Assembly (NCBI GenBank): GCA_013397075.1
Contig: VWZS01001909.1
Coordinates: 79,820 to 143,819 of the forward strand
DNA: 64,000 bases
Direction of reading: 5' to 3'
DNA from: Rhabdornis inornatus
Taxonomy: Eukaryota; Chordata; Aves; Passeriformes; Rhabdornithidae
Positions 33,618-45,298 of the stretch are shown in pieces. The notes beneath the pieces are model-generated. The model was not told the DNA's origin, made no database searches, and worked only from the letters and a program-made list of their open reading frames with translations. Numbering within the stretch: the first letter of the stretch is position 1; each line of letters opens with the position of its first letter. Made by a program: the position numbers and the translations under genes.

Positions 33618-34162
33618 AGAGAGTGATTCCTGCTGCTCCTGAGGCCGGCAGCACTCAGACCACTGACTGCACTGAATCCCTGGAGGGGTGGGTGGGCAGA
33701 GCTGGAGCAGCCTGGGATGTGGCAAGCAGGAGGACGAGGACGTGGCCTTTTGCTGTATGACCCTTTGGTGCTCGAGCCAAGCTTTCCCTCTGCTCTGATC
33801 CCTGATCCCAGAGCTCCCTCCTGGGGGATGGATCACTCCTGATCCCTCCTGCCTCCAGCTGCTGCAGGAGGGTGGGATCCTAGTGCAGGATTCATTGGCC
33901 TTAGGGGACACAGCCTGTCCCGCTGCCCTCTCCCCCTGCCCTACAGCAGCCTGAGGTAGCATTCCCCATATCTTTTTCCCCAAATCCTCTTCCTCCCCTC
34001 TCCCCGCTTCCTTCCGCCTCTCCTCATCTGCAGCAGAGGGAGTGTTTGCTCCATCCAAGGGTTTTCCCGGGATTCCTGGTTAGTGGGTGTGTCCATACAC
34101 TTGAGGGGGTGGTTGTCTTTCACCAACGCTTAGTGCTCAGGTGAGGTGCAGTGGCATTGCCG

Positions 34163-34168
34163 AATAAA
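34163..34168 (+). terminator. Polyadenylation signal AATAAA of PSMD13
   Basis: Lies about 0.55 kb after the PSMD13 stop, with T/G-rich sequence downstream. From here to 35532 I find no coding exon. Confidence 0.75.
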
Positions 34169-35430
34169 CGTCTCTGCCTTCCCTTTTTGGGAATTCTGTG
34201 TCATCTCCATCCCTGGCAGCTGAGTTGCTGATGATTTCTTTGAAAAGGTGTTTCCACGGTCAGGCCTTGCCACTGCTGGGATTCAGGAGTTTTCCTCACC
34301 AGTTTGGTTCTCTGATGTTGTTAACAAATGGCACTGCTGGAACTTTTGTACTTTTCTTGCTTTTCCTGTCTTGACTGGGGAAGAGAAAGAGGTGGGGGGA
34401 GCATGTGGCTGATGCCAGACTGGTGCAGAGATGCCTCACACAAGGGAGACAAACTTTGGAAAACAGGACAAAATGGAATTGCTGGAGTCTGCCTGCTCAC
34501 CCTCTTCCTGCTGCTCTCCAGGTCCTTCTGGCTGAAATTCTTTCCTGGATAGGGGTTGTTCAGTGCCCAGTGCCTGCCTTTTCCCTGCCCAGCCATTGGG
34601 TTTGATTTTCCTAATTCCTGCTGCATCTTGTCTTCCAAGACTTATTCCTGGTGCCACTTTCACAGACTTCAGGAGAGCGTGTGGAAGAAGTAAGTGTTCC
34701 AATCAGGAAAATAATCCCTTTATTTCATAGCTGAGGACAGGAGAAGGCTTAAAGGAGCCAGTCTCCTTCCCAGTGCCATGTCAGATCCCACCCCCATTCC
34801 CATGGCTGTCACTACACTTTAGGGAATAAAGAAAACTCCACTGGAGTCACTGAGGTGTGGGGCTGTTGCTGATTGAGATCAGCATCCAAAACCCAGAATG
34901 TCACTGTAGGAAGCAGTAGCAGCTTCTCCCGGGAGCATTCTGACAGCTACCGTGGCTGTGAAGCTCTGAGCTGCTCCTGGGAATGAGGGTCAGATCTGTG
35001 GAACTGTGACAGCTGCAGAGGCTTTTCCAAGATAGCTGGAAGTACTCCTCACTATCTAAGCCTTCCACATGCTGACTGTTGGCCTGGCACAAGTAATTTG
35101 GGATGTGGTGGGTGGAGAGGCCCTCCCTGCAGGGAGGGGACTGGGCAGGTGTGCAGCCCCCAGCCCGTGGCACCCTTATAATGTCACTCCCAGCCTTTGA
35201 GTGTTTTCCTGCCAGGAATTTACCTTGGAATAGCTTCTTTGCTTGCACTGAGAGATGTGACTGGATGCACACAGAGGGTCCAGAGGGAATGTGGCTTCCC
35301 ATTGGAACCTGCTGCCAGCCCTTGAGGGAATGCTTCCATCGGGATAGCAGAGATCTGGATCATTCCCTACAGACACCCCCACATTGGATGGAGCAAATCC
35401 AATGAGCCATTGTTGAATGCAAAGGTGGAT

Positions 35431-35436
35431 TTTAAT
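35431..35436 (-). terminator. Polyadenylation signal ATTAAA of COX8B
   Basis: The minus strand reads ATTAAA about 100 bp past the COX8B stop, which fits the short 3' UTR typical of COX8 genes. A second candidate (AATAAA, minus) lies near 34720. Confidence 0.6.
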
Positions 35437-35532
35437 GAGCAGGCTCAGGGGGTTCCATCCCAGCAAGGCTCTGTCCCGAGGCCCCTTCCCTCGGGATTCT
35501 CTCAGCAGGGAGCAGGCTGCTCCTGCCACTCC

Positions 35533-36699
35533 TCACTCCGGCCTGCTCCTGTAGCAGTGTATGTTGGCCAGGACCCAGCCTGTGGGCAGCAGGAAGGATG
35601 AGAACATCACGGTGAGGGCGATGGCTTGTTCCTGAGGGGGACAAGGAGCGGGAATCAGCGGGATGGCAGCACCACAGCCATGGCACACAGGACTCCCGGG
35701 ATGGCCACACACCCAGCTCGCTTCCTTGTGCTCTTCCCAGTCCTTTCCACCCACCCTGAGGCTGTGGAGGGGGGTTTGGGGAGCAGAGCTGTTCCCACTG
35801 GCAGTGGATCGAGCTGGTGCTCTCCAGGTTTGTTGTTTCTCTGGGACACTGGAGCAGTGCATGACCTTGAGGCTGTGGCTGGGGCCTGCGGTGTTCCTGA
35901 CTTTCAGATGACTTTGGGATGGGAATTACAGCCAGCAGTAGCTCCTCATTTCCCTGGTGCAACCAGGACAGCATTAACCCCTCACACTGGCACCTTTCTT
36001 TGATTTATTTGCTTGGAAAAAGCCTCTCCCGGCTCCTGCAGTTCCTTTGTGGAAGACCTTGGAAAGGCAGTGGAGGGGGAACCAGACAGGATTTTGGTGG
36101 AAAACACCTTTTCCCAACTTGTTTCACCCTGCCCAGGAGGGTCTGGTTTGGAGGGGACTGTCCCCACAGGGGGAGTGCCAGAGGGACTTTGGGCTCTGTG
36201 GTGATGGTGACAGCAGCCCCTGTCCTTGCCCGTGGGGACACCCCTTTGGGGTGACTGTCCCAGGATAGGGGGACAGGCTCTGGATCTGTCCCTGAGGGAC
36301 CCCCAGTGTCACTGCTGCCCCTTGACCTGGACTGCAGGGGACCCCCAAACCCCAAAGGTTACCGAAGGGGCTGAAAAGACAAAATCCAACAGAAGCAGGA
36401 GCCGGAGGTGGGGAGCAGGACATGGACACCGTGGGGGTGTGGGCTGGAGCCTGAGGACACATTTCTTCTTTCCCTCCCTCCTCCCTTTTGCTTCCACCCC
36501 CTCCCAAAATAATTTAGCCCTGTCACAGAGGGTTTGGGCCCCTCCAACTGCGGTGTTCCCACTTTTTCAGCTCCCCCAGAATACTCACCCCGGGGGAGAG
36601 CGGGTGCTCGGGGGGGTGGGAGCGGAGCTGTGCCTGGGGGACCCGGCTGATCCGGAGTGCAGCTGCCAGGAGCTGGGAGCCCCTCTGGAAACCCCTCAT
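35533..36699 (-). CDS. COX8B: COX8B, heart/muscle-type cytochrome c oxidase subunit 8
   Basis: COX8 is a small single-span subunit of mitochondrial complex IV. Two coding exons, 36589-36699 (ATG 36697-36699) and 35533-35631, join in phase 0 through a GT-AG intron and give 69 aa, the normal COX8 size. Exon 1 is a classic mitochondrial presequence with Arg but almost no acidic residues (MRGFQRGSQLLAAALRISRV). Exon 2 opens at EQAIAL and carries the membrane span TVMFSSFLLPTGWVLANI, ending HCYRSRPE. The SPxEQAI junction and FLLPxGWVL match mammalian COX8B better than COX8A, which has a different sequence before the span. The position between PSMD13 and PGGHG equals mouse Cox8b. In human the same site holds only the pseudogene COX8BP. 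The gene is intact here. Confidence 0.9.
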
Positions 36700-38838
36700 G
36701 GCGCTGTCAGGGCGATCCTGCTGCTCCTCGCTCTGCAGCTGCCCAGCTTGTCACTGTCACTGCTGCCACCACCCCCCTGCCACTCCTTGGCACAACTCCA
36801 GGGGCGCAGGGAGGAAGAGCCTGACACAGCCAGGTTTTCCCAAATTGCTCTCTGCTTCATTTTTCTTCCCTTAATTGTTCTGGGATTTTTTTCCCTTAGC
36901 ACTGCCCAGGACTCTGAGACCAAAAACTGTCCCCAGCCAGCACAGGGGGATGCTGAGATGCTGTGCTGGAGAGCAGAGACCTCCTCTTGGAGGGGCCTTG
37001 TCCCTCAGAGCAAAACTCTTCCTTTGGGCCTCCTCTTCTGTGGGCTTTTATAAACTTTATAACACTCAAAAACACCATTAAGTGAGAAAGGACTTTCTGG
37101 AAAGGGCTATTTCCAAATTCCTCTGATAAAGGGAAGGAAGTGGGGTGTGTGCCACTGGGATCAGCTGGGGAAGGAACTGCTCATCCCTGTTTGACCGTGG
37201 CTGCTGGAGGGGGAATCCACGGCCTCAGAACCCTGATGGATGCTCAGCTGCTCTCCAGGGGATGGATATTCCTGCCCTTGCCACAGACTCAGCCTGTGCT
37301 GGAATCAGCAGCTGGTTGTGAGGAGCAAACCAAAGGGGAAATTAATCCTGCTGGGGCACAGTTGGGATTAGACCCTGGAATACCAAAGGAGTGGAGTTGG
37401 GAGCAAGTTCTACTGCTCGGGCTCTGCGCTTTGTCAGGGTATCCCCAAGGCATCCCTGGGGCATTGGCAGCTGCAGGACTGACCCAGCTAGAGTCCATGG
37501 GGGCTTTTCCATGGATTTGCAGTGCAGGACAGATGTGTTATGCCAGTCCTGTAAGTACTGGATTGGACAATAAAACAACCCTGGTGAGCAGCTCGGAGAG
37601 GCTGGTGGTGCCTGGCTGCAGCTCCATCCCTGGATCCCTGACCCACCAGGATGGGAAGCTGGAAATGGCTTGGAAAAGCATGCAAAGCCAAAGTCCAGAT
37701 GGAATTTTTGTCCTCCCTGGCAACAGGCCTGAGGGGAAGGGTCAGAGTGTGGCTGGGGACACGGGAGGTCAGTGAGGTATGCTGCTAACCTGGCTCTCTG
37801 CCAGCGGCATTGGGATCAGAAATCACCAGACTTGTTTCCCTCTTTCAGTTCCTCCTTCCCAGGCACAGGGCAGCCCCAGGACTGCTCCCCGCGCGGGCAC
37901 TGAGCTCAGCTGGATAAACACCTGGATTATTTTTCCAACTATTTATTTCTAAGGAGGCGGGGAAAAAAAAGCGATTTCCTTCCTTCTTTCTCTGTTGGGC
38001 CACTTCCGTCCTTCCCTGGAGCAGCCTCTCCCCGCCTGCACAGCCTTTCCCCAGCCTCGGGACAGAAGGCAAGACCCACCTCCTCCCTTCCGCACCCTGG
38101 GGCTTGGGCTGGGTTGGGATTTTTCACTTTCCCGAAGGCAGGATTTCCCTCACAGTTCAGTCTCAGTGAGGAAACCGAGCTGAGCCTGAGCGTCCCTGCT
38201 GCCAGGGAGGGATTTGGGGGCTGGGCACCCTCCTTGCCCCTCTGTCACCCTGGCTGGATTCCCAGCTCCGTTCAGTCTCTCATTTCGTCATTCCTGTGTT
38301 TTTCCTGCGGCCGGCATTGCCAGGAGCCAGCTGCAGCTGCCTTTTGTCAGGGTCTGCTTATACGTGTCTGTATCTGTACGTATCTTTAGTCTATAATTAT
38401 ATATAGTTTGTACATGACACATAAATATAGTTTTATGTATAAATCAGTGGAATAGAAAGGTGAAGCTGAGCTGGAGATGCGGGAATGAGGGGGAACAGAG
38501 GGGTGCAGTGAGCTGAGAGAAGAGAAAGCATCAGGAACTTTTCGAAGTGTCGCGGAACAGCACTGGGAGGAAGAGGAGGGCAGATGGGGAAGGTGGCTCT
38601 GTGTGTTGGGAGAAACTGGTGCAATCACGGCAACAGAAGAGGAAGAGGGAGGAGGCTGAGAAGTGATGAAGCCCGTGACCTGTCAGGATTTGGGACAGCT
38701 GGAGATGGAGTGAAGGAGCGGAGTGGGCTGTGAGGAATCTGGGATGGGGAAAAACGCTGGAGGTGACCAGAGGGGACAGCGCTTTGTCCCGTCAGCCCTC
38801 GTCCCGTCCCTGCGGCTCCGCAGGTGGGGCTGGCGGCG
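36700..38838. other. COX8B-PGGHG intergenic region
   Basis: Head-to-head spacer of 2.1 kb with no conserved coding exon seen. In human, NLRP6 lies between PSMD13 and PGGHG; I see no trace of its pyrin, NACHT or leucine-rich-repeat parts anywhere from 33618 to 38838. An A/T-rich patch at 38370-38450 may be degraded repeat. Confidence 0.5.
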
Positions 38839-41800
38839 ATGGCCGATGGCGAGGGCGAGCCCGGCGTGTTCACGGCCACGGCCCTGCCCGGGGACCCGCG
38901 GCTGCTGCCCACGGTCACCAACGCCTTCCTGGGCACCCGCGTGTTCCGGGACATCCTGCACGCCGCCGGCGTGTACAGCGGGGCGGCGGGGGACACGCAC
39001 CGCGCCGATGTCCCCAGCCCGCTGGGGCTGCGCATGGCAGCGCCCACAGCTCGCAGCCCGGCCGAGAGCTTCACCCTCAACACCTGGACAGGTGAGCAGG
39101 GACTGTTCCCCTCCTTCGCTGCGGGCTCTGCCAGAAGTTCTGTTCTCTCTGCTTTTGCTGCCTCTTCCGCTCTGCCGCATCTTCCTTCTCCTCGTTCTCC
39201 GTTCGCTTCGGGGTGCTGTTCCTCTGGAACAGGCGGAAAATTCCCCTTTTGTGTGGGAATAAGTGATTTTCAGGCTATAGCTCTGTCACTGCTGGGGCCA
39301 GGCTCGGCAGACACTCTTTAATCATGGAGCCTGGTAAAATGTTGGATGGCACAGACCATCCCTCAGCAGCTTGGCCAGGCTCACTCTCAGCGGTGTTGTC
39401 CAGTCTACAACTGGATCTGGACTTGAGAAAAGCAATTCATTGGCCAGTAGGAACCAGTAGATAGGGCAGAGGTGGGAATCCAAGTGTTTCCAGAGGCTGG
39501 TGGCTCAGGCTGTGCTTACAGGGACCTTCAGCCACACGATTCAGTCTCCTGGCTACACGGCCACCCACCAGCTCTACGCCCACCACTCCCTGGTGCACCT
39601 GATGGCCTTCAGCATCACCATCCGGCGCCTGGATGGCTCCACACATCCCATCACCGTCCAGCTCCAGAGCCTGTTTGTGCCGCAGAGCCAGGACCTGGAC
39701 TTGACTCCTGGGCCAGACTTCCAGGGAGCACAGTGAGTTTGGGGAATGGGGGTCCCTCCCCTGAGGAATAAACTGCAGATATAAGGCTGGAGTGGAGTTG
39801 GAATGGGGAGGCATGTGGGGCTGGAATGGTGGGGGATTTGGAGGCTTCTGCACACCTGCTTTGTCCAGGCAGGTGTATTAAAAAAACCCTGAAATTAAGC
39901 AGAGAAACATTTTTATGACTTGCAGCTCCAGAATTATCCCTCAAACTGATGTGTGAGAGCAGTGAAGGTGACAGGGGCTAAATGTGATTCCAAAGAGAAG
40001 TGAGGTTGGGTGAAACGAAGATTTGTAGGAGATGACCTTTAGAAATGGATTCTTGGGACCGGGTGGCATTACTGATGGCTTCCCACTGCCAGAGGGTAGG
40101 GTCAGACGGGATGTTGGGAAAAAACACCTTCCTCCATCGTTTCCCGTCTCCCACAGCTACATCTACGGGCAGACGCTGGTTCCCGAGGTGGAGGGGGGAC
40201 CCCGTCCCGCTGTCCACATGCTGTGGACCCCCATCCCGCAGTGGCTGACGCTGGCTGGGGAGGAGCGGGAGCAGTGCTGGCAGTTCCTGACGGCCGTGGC
40301 CGGGAGCGAGGAGGAGGCGAAGCGCAGCTACAGCGCGGGGCTGTCCCTGCTGGCCGCGGGGTCCCTGCTCCGCTCCCACATCCGCGCCTGGACCGCGCTG
40401 CGCCGGGGCTGCTCCGTGGAGCTGGACGGGCCCCCAGCCCTGCGCCAGGCGCTCCACGGCTGCCTTTACTACCTGCTGAGCGCCATCCCGCCCCGCGACA
40501 GCCCCGCAGTCCCATTCCACGGCATCAGCCCCGGCGGCTTGTCCAATGGCACCCGCGGCGAGGATTACTGGGGACACGTCTTCTGGGACCAGGTGAGGAG
40601 AGCCGTGCTGGTCTGGGGGCTTGGCACGGCGAGTGGGGTGGAGGAGACTCCATCCTTCCACTGGGATGGAGCAGGTTATCCTTCAACAGGGGTGGAGAAG
40701 GCTCCATCCTTCCATTGGGATGGAGCAGGCTGTCCTTCAGTAGGGATGGACAATCCTTCCAGCGGGATGAGGGTTGTACTTGAAGGGTGGAGCTGGCGGG
40801 AGCGTTTGGATGCTTCCCCCTTCATCCAATCCCGCCCCGCGGCCCCGCAGGACACCTGGATGTTCCCGAATATCCTGCTGCTGTATCCCGAGGCTGCCCG
40901 CGCCATCCTGCAGTACCGGATCCGCACGCTGGAGGGCGCCAGGCGCAACGCGCGAGAACAGGGATACGAGGTGGCACCGGGACACCGGGCTGGGGTGGCA
41001 CCGGGACACCGGGCTGGGGTGGCACCGGCGCCTGTCCCCAGGGCGATCCCGGGCTCTTTCAGCAGGACGCAGCACAAGGTGATGTGCTCACTGATGTCTT
41101 GTTTCGGCAGGGCGCGAAATTCCCGTGGGAGAGCGCAGCCACTGGCCGGGAGGTGTGTCCTGAGGAGATCTACGGAGCCCAGGAAATCCATGTCACCGGG
41201 GATGTCCTGATGGCCTTCGAGCAGTATTACTGCACCACGCAGGTAAAGGGAGGGTGCTCCACCTGATATCCCGGTGGCAGGACACATGGAGACTGTCACT
41301 GTCCCTTCCCTGAGGAACTCTGCTCCGCAGGCTCCCTCCTGCAGCTCTGCCTTCTCTGTCCTTGCTCCTGTGGGCGTCTCAGCATCCTGTTGGCTTAAAC
41401 CAGGCCAGTCTTTCCTCCTGCTCCCTCCATCTCCTCAGAGCTCCTCTCCATCCTCCTGCTGACTTTGGGTCCGGTGGAGTCTCCTTCATGCGCCTGTTTT
41501 TCCCTCAGGACCAGAAGCTGTTCCAGGAGGATGGGGGCTGGGAGCTGGTGGAAGCTGTGGCTCAGTACTGGTGCAGCAGGATGGTGTGGAGTGAGGAGGA
41601 GCAGCTCTACCACATCAGAGGTACCTCTGCCGTGGGAGTGGGGCAGAAAGCAGAGGGTCAGAGCTGCCTGGTCTGGTGGAAGGTGTCCCTGCCCATGGCA
41701 GGGATGTGGAACTGGATGAGCTTTAAGGCAACCCAAACCACCCTGGGATTCCATGACTTGAAGGTCCCCTTCAAGGTGCCCTCAGGATGAGGAGCCTGCA

Positions 41801-44800
41801 TGCACCAGCCAGAGCTGTATCCCAAGTTGTTCCTGCTTCAGCACCAGCACTATGCATGTTCTCCACTGAGCATCCTGCTGGGACTGTGTGGGATCCAGCC
41901 AGCAGGATCTGGATGGGCAGGAAGGTCCCCTTCTTTCAGCTGTGTCCCTGAGGAGAGGCCCAGAGCCACGGCAGCCCCTGGGTGTGCCGAGGTGCCAGTG
42001 TCCCCTCCTGTCCCCCCAGGTGTCATGCCCCCAGATGAGTACCACAGCCAGGTCGATAACTCTGCTTACACCAATGCCGTGGCCCGGCGCAGGTAATGTT
42101 TGGGATGCATGCTGGGAGCACCTGGAAGCACGGCCTGGCGCTCTGCTCTTCCACCTGGCACTCTGCAGGGATGGGAGTAGTGGGGCACCCAAGGGGATCC
42201 ATCCCCTCTCTCCTCACACCTGTCACACCTGTGCAGTCAGAGGAAGAGTGGGGGCTCCTCCAGCTCCTCTGACCTGTTCAGTGCCCACCTGAGGCTGAGA
42301 GGGAACTCCATTCTTCTCCCTTGGCATTCCATGGGGTGTCTGTGCTGTTACCAGCTGGAGAATCCACAGCCAGGGGAACAGGCTCCTGGCTCCTTGATGG
42401 AAGCTGTAACCTCTGGCTCAATCTCTCCCCCTTGTTCTTCCACAGCAGCTTTTTTTGCAGCTCCTTCTGTCCCCTCTCTCTTCTCACCATCACCCATCCC
42501 TGACATAAAACCTTGTTCCTCCTTCTTTCCAGCTTAAATTTTGCCATTGACATGGCTCGGGACCTGCTGCTCCTGGTGCCAGAGGAGTGGGAGGACCGTG
42601 CCAGGAGAATCAAAGTGCCCTTTGATGAGGAGAGGAAATATCACCCTGAGTATGATGGCTACAGCCCAGGTGAGCAGGGAGGCAATGGCAGCAGCCCATG
42701 GAGGTGGCCATGGATAACACTTTTAATCCTGGAAGGATCAGAATTCCAACTGGTGCAGACTTGGTAATGGCAAAAGAAGAGATGTGCCACAAGCTGGGCT
42801 TGGCGCGCTTTTCTTTCCTCACTGGATTGTTTCTCATCACTGGGCTCAAAAACGTAAGAAATTTGGGAGTTGCTCCCTGTCTGACCAGCCTGTTCCCAGG
42901 TGAGCCGGTGAAACAGGCAGATGTGGTCCTGCTGGGGTTCCCACTGATGCATCCCATGAGTGCTGAGGTCCGGAGGAATGACCTGGAGATGTACGAGCCC
43001 GTCACTGACCCAGCTGGGCCAGCCATGACCTGGGTAAGGAGAGGGCAGAGCCCAGCCTGGGATTCTCCCCGGGGAGGTGTCTCCATCCAGGGGACAGTGC
43101 AGAGCTGGGATGTGCACTGGGAATGTTCACTCTGGATTGGAGGGGTGGTGGAACTGGTGCTGCTCCCCCACGCTGTCACTTTTCCCTCTCTGGCAGAGCA
43201 TGTTTGCCGTGGGCTGGCTGGAGCTGAAGGAGCTGCAGAGAGCCTGGAGCCAGCTGGAAAAGTGCTTCAGCAACATCACAGAGCCTTTCAAGGTGAGTGG
43301 TGGGGCTGCAGATCCCTCCTGCTCCCAGGCAGGTGACAATGGGATTGAAACCCACAGAACTGCCTGGAGCATCTCAAATGAACTACTGCACCACCTCTTT
43401 CTCGTGCTGGAGCAGGTCTGGGTGGAGAACTCGGATGGGTCAGGAGCTGTGAACTTCTTGACAGGGATGGGTGGATTCCTGCAGGTCATCCTCTTCGGCT
43501 TCACGGGGTTCAGGTGAGACCTGTTGTGTCACTTTTAACTCCCAAGCAACCACTTATCCCTTAAAATGTCCCTGTTTGGCTGGAGTGAAGCTGGGAATAG
43601 GTGAGAGGCTCATTACAGGTCACATTTGGGAAGCAAAATGCCATTCCCTAAGCCTGTTCTCTGGTTCAGCAGCAACATCATCCTGTCTCCTTTGGATGTG
43701 GTGAGGAAACACCTCCTGCAGCCTCACTGTGGTCTCCCTGCTCACATGTGGCTCCAGGAGCCTCCCTGGAGCAAAGAACTGAGCAGGGATCACCTCAGCT
43801 TTAAAATACCCTGAGAAAACATGGAGCTGTTCATGTAATTTCAGAGCTCTGGTGGTTTCCACCCTGGAGCCGCTGTCTCTTCAGCCTATTCCTGGTTTAA
43901 CTGAGGCTGGATCAAGCCTTTGGATTCCCAGTGAAGTCTTCCAGCCTTAACTATGTGTTTTCACTCTGTGTGTGTGGCCAGAGCTGCTGGGAAACCCACC
44001 CCATTCCTTGGCAGAGCTGGGTGTGAGCTGCTGTATTCCCAGATGGAAAAGCCACCATTCCCTGGTGGAGCTGGGTGTGAGCTGCTGTATTCCCAGATGG
44101 AAATCTCAGCTTTGGCCATGATGGGATATCTCCAGGTGCCCAGTGTGTGCCAGGTCAGACCCCTCATGGCACAGGCTTGAGCCACAGCTCTGGGACTCTG
44201 GCCAAATTCCAGAGGTGGTGGTGACATTGTGCAGCCATGCTCCTGCTTTTCCTGCCGTAGGACACGGATCCTGCGCAGTGCTGGGGCTCCCCAGGCCCCC
44301 AAGCCTCCCTTGAGCCCTCTCAGCATTCTGGAGCTGGTTGTGGAGATCTCTCATGCACCAGGATTTGGGTCAGGGACAAGAGGGGCCGTTGTTTTTCCTC
44401 ACCCAGAGCCAACGCCCACACAGGCAGCTTGGCTGTGGCTCAGGGATGGAGGGAGAGCCGGGATGTTTGTTCCACTGTTTCTGGGGAAGGAGCACGAATA
44501 ACTGTGCTGAGCTTCCAGCCCTCCATCCCACAGGAGTGGGAGCTGGGGTGGGTGCTGAGGGTCACCTGCTCTGAGAGGAGCAGGGCATTCCCACCACAGC
44601 TGCTGCTGAAGTCAAGCTCTGAACTGGAGCAGGGAAATGAGCTGCTTTTTTTAAAATATTTAATCTAACCTCATGAAAACCTCAGGCCCCAGCTGTAGAA
44701 CTGGAATATGACAGGAATGTCTTGGGGTAGGCTGTGGAATGGCAGTCCCAGTAACTCCTCACCAGGTGCTCCATTGGTGTGTTCAGGATTTGCCCAGAGA

Positions 44801-45298
44801 CCCCTGGATGCATCAAGGATTTCAGACTCCTGTGGTGTGCATGAGATGCCTGGAGAGGTGGCTGCTCCCCCACCCCGAGCTGGGCTCCTCTGTGGCTCCT
44901 GCTGTTCCCACCCTGACACACTCCTGCCTTTCCAGGATCACAAGGTCCAGGCTGCTCTTCGATCCTGCCTTTCCCAAAGATATCACCAAGCTGCAAATCT
45001 CCAGCATCTCCTACTTGGGCAACAAACTGGAGGTCACCATCACCAGGGAGGACATCAGGATGGAAGTGACTGAGACCTCCCAGGACCCTCCAGCATCTCC
45101 CCTGGAAGCTGTGCTAGAGTCAGGACAGCACTTTCCCCTGTGGGAAGGTATGGCAGCAGTGCCTGGATCTGCTTCCTGAAATAATTTGGGATTAAACCAT
45201 TCTCATCTCTCACACAAAGCTTTTCTGTTGCAGGGCAGAGCATCTCCTTCCCCACAGCACCTGGATGGATCCAGAGGTCACGCAGCAGGTCCCCCTAA
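38839..45298 (+). CDS. PGGHG: PGGHG, glucosidase for glucosylgalactosyl-hydroxylysine
   Basis: PGGHG (formerly ATHL1) removes glucose from the Glc-Gal-hydroxylysine units of collagen fragments; it is a GH65-type (alpha/alpha)6-barrel enzyme. Thirteen coding exons: 38839-39091, 39522-39732, 40157-40592, 40851-40970, 41111-41242, 41509-41620, 42020-42092, 42533-42669, 42900-43033, 43197-43292, 43416-43513, 44936-45147 and 45234-45298. All are in phase, giving 692 aa (human 737). Landmarks: LPTVTNAFLGTRVFRDILH near the N-terminus, LSPGGLSNGTRGEDYWGHVF then WDQD across exons 3-4 (a GH65 active-site motif), KFPWESAATGREVCPEEIYG, MPPDEYHSQVDNSAYTN, KQADVVLLGFPLMHP and VWVENSDGSGAVNFLTGMGG. The C-terminus is shorter than in human and ends RSRSRSP. 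The exon 4 donor (GTGGCA) is weak and lies inside a 24-bp tandem repeat. Confidence 0.95.
40637..40770 (+). repeat. Tandem repeat in PGGHG intron 3
   Basis: Two copies plus a partial copy of a unit of about 53 bp containing CTCCATCCTTCCAYTGGGAT, GGAGCAGG and TCCTTCARYAG. Confidence 0.8.
40971..41028 (+). repeat. 24-bp tandem repeat starting at the PGGHG exon 4 donor
   Basis: Two exact 24-bp copies (40971-40994 and 40995-41018) and a 10-base third start (41019). Each begins GTGGCACCGG, so the splice donor is repeated at 24-bp steps, all in the same reading frame. Confidence 0.9.
41665..41770 (+). mobile_element. CR1 LINE 3' fragment (PGGHG intron 6)
   Basis: Sense CR1: CCTGGTCTGGTGGAAGGTGT, CCCTGCCCATGGCAGGG and AACTGGATGAGCTTTAAGG. 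Confidence 0.9.
44002..44107 (+). repeat. Two-copy tandem repeat in PGGHG intron 11
   Basis: Two copies of a 53-bp unit, nearly identical over GAGCTGGGTGTGAGCTGCTG and TATTCCCAGATGGAAA. Confidence 0.9.

Noticed and set aside
35919..37053. Plus-strand frames near COX8B (up to 275 codons)
   Set aside because: They are antisense to COX8B exon 1 and its intron and carry no domain. COX8B on the minus strand explains the conserved part.
40032..41210. 392-codon plus-strand frame in PGGHG as one exon
   Set aside because: It reads through two introns. Alignment to human PGGHG and GT-AG sites split it into exons 40157-40592, 40851-40970 and part of 41111-41242.
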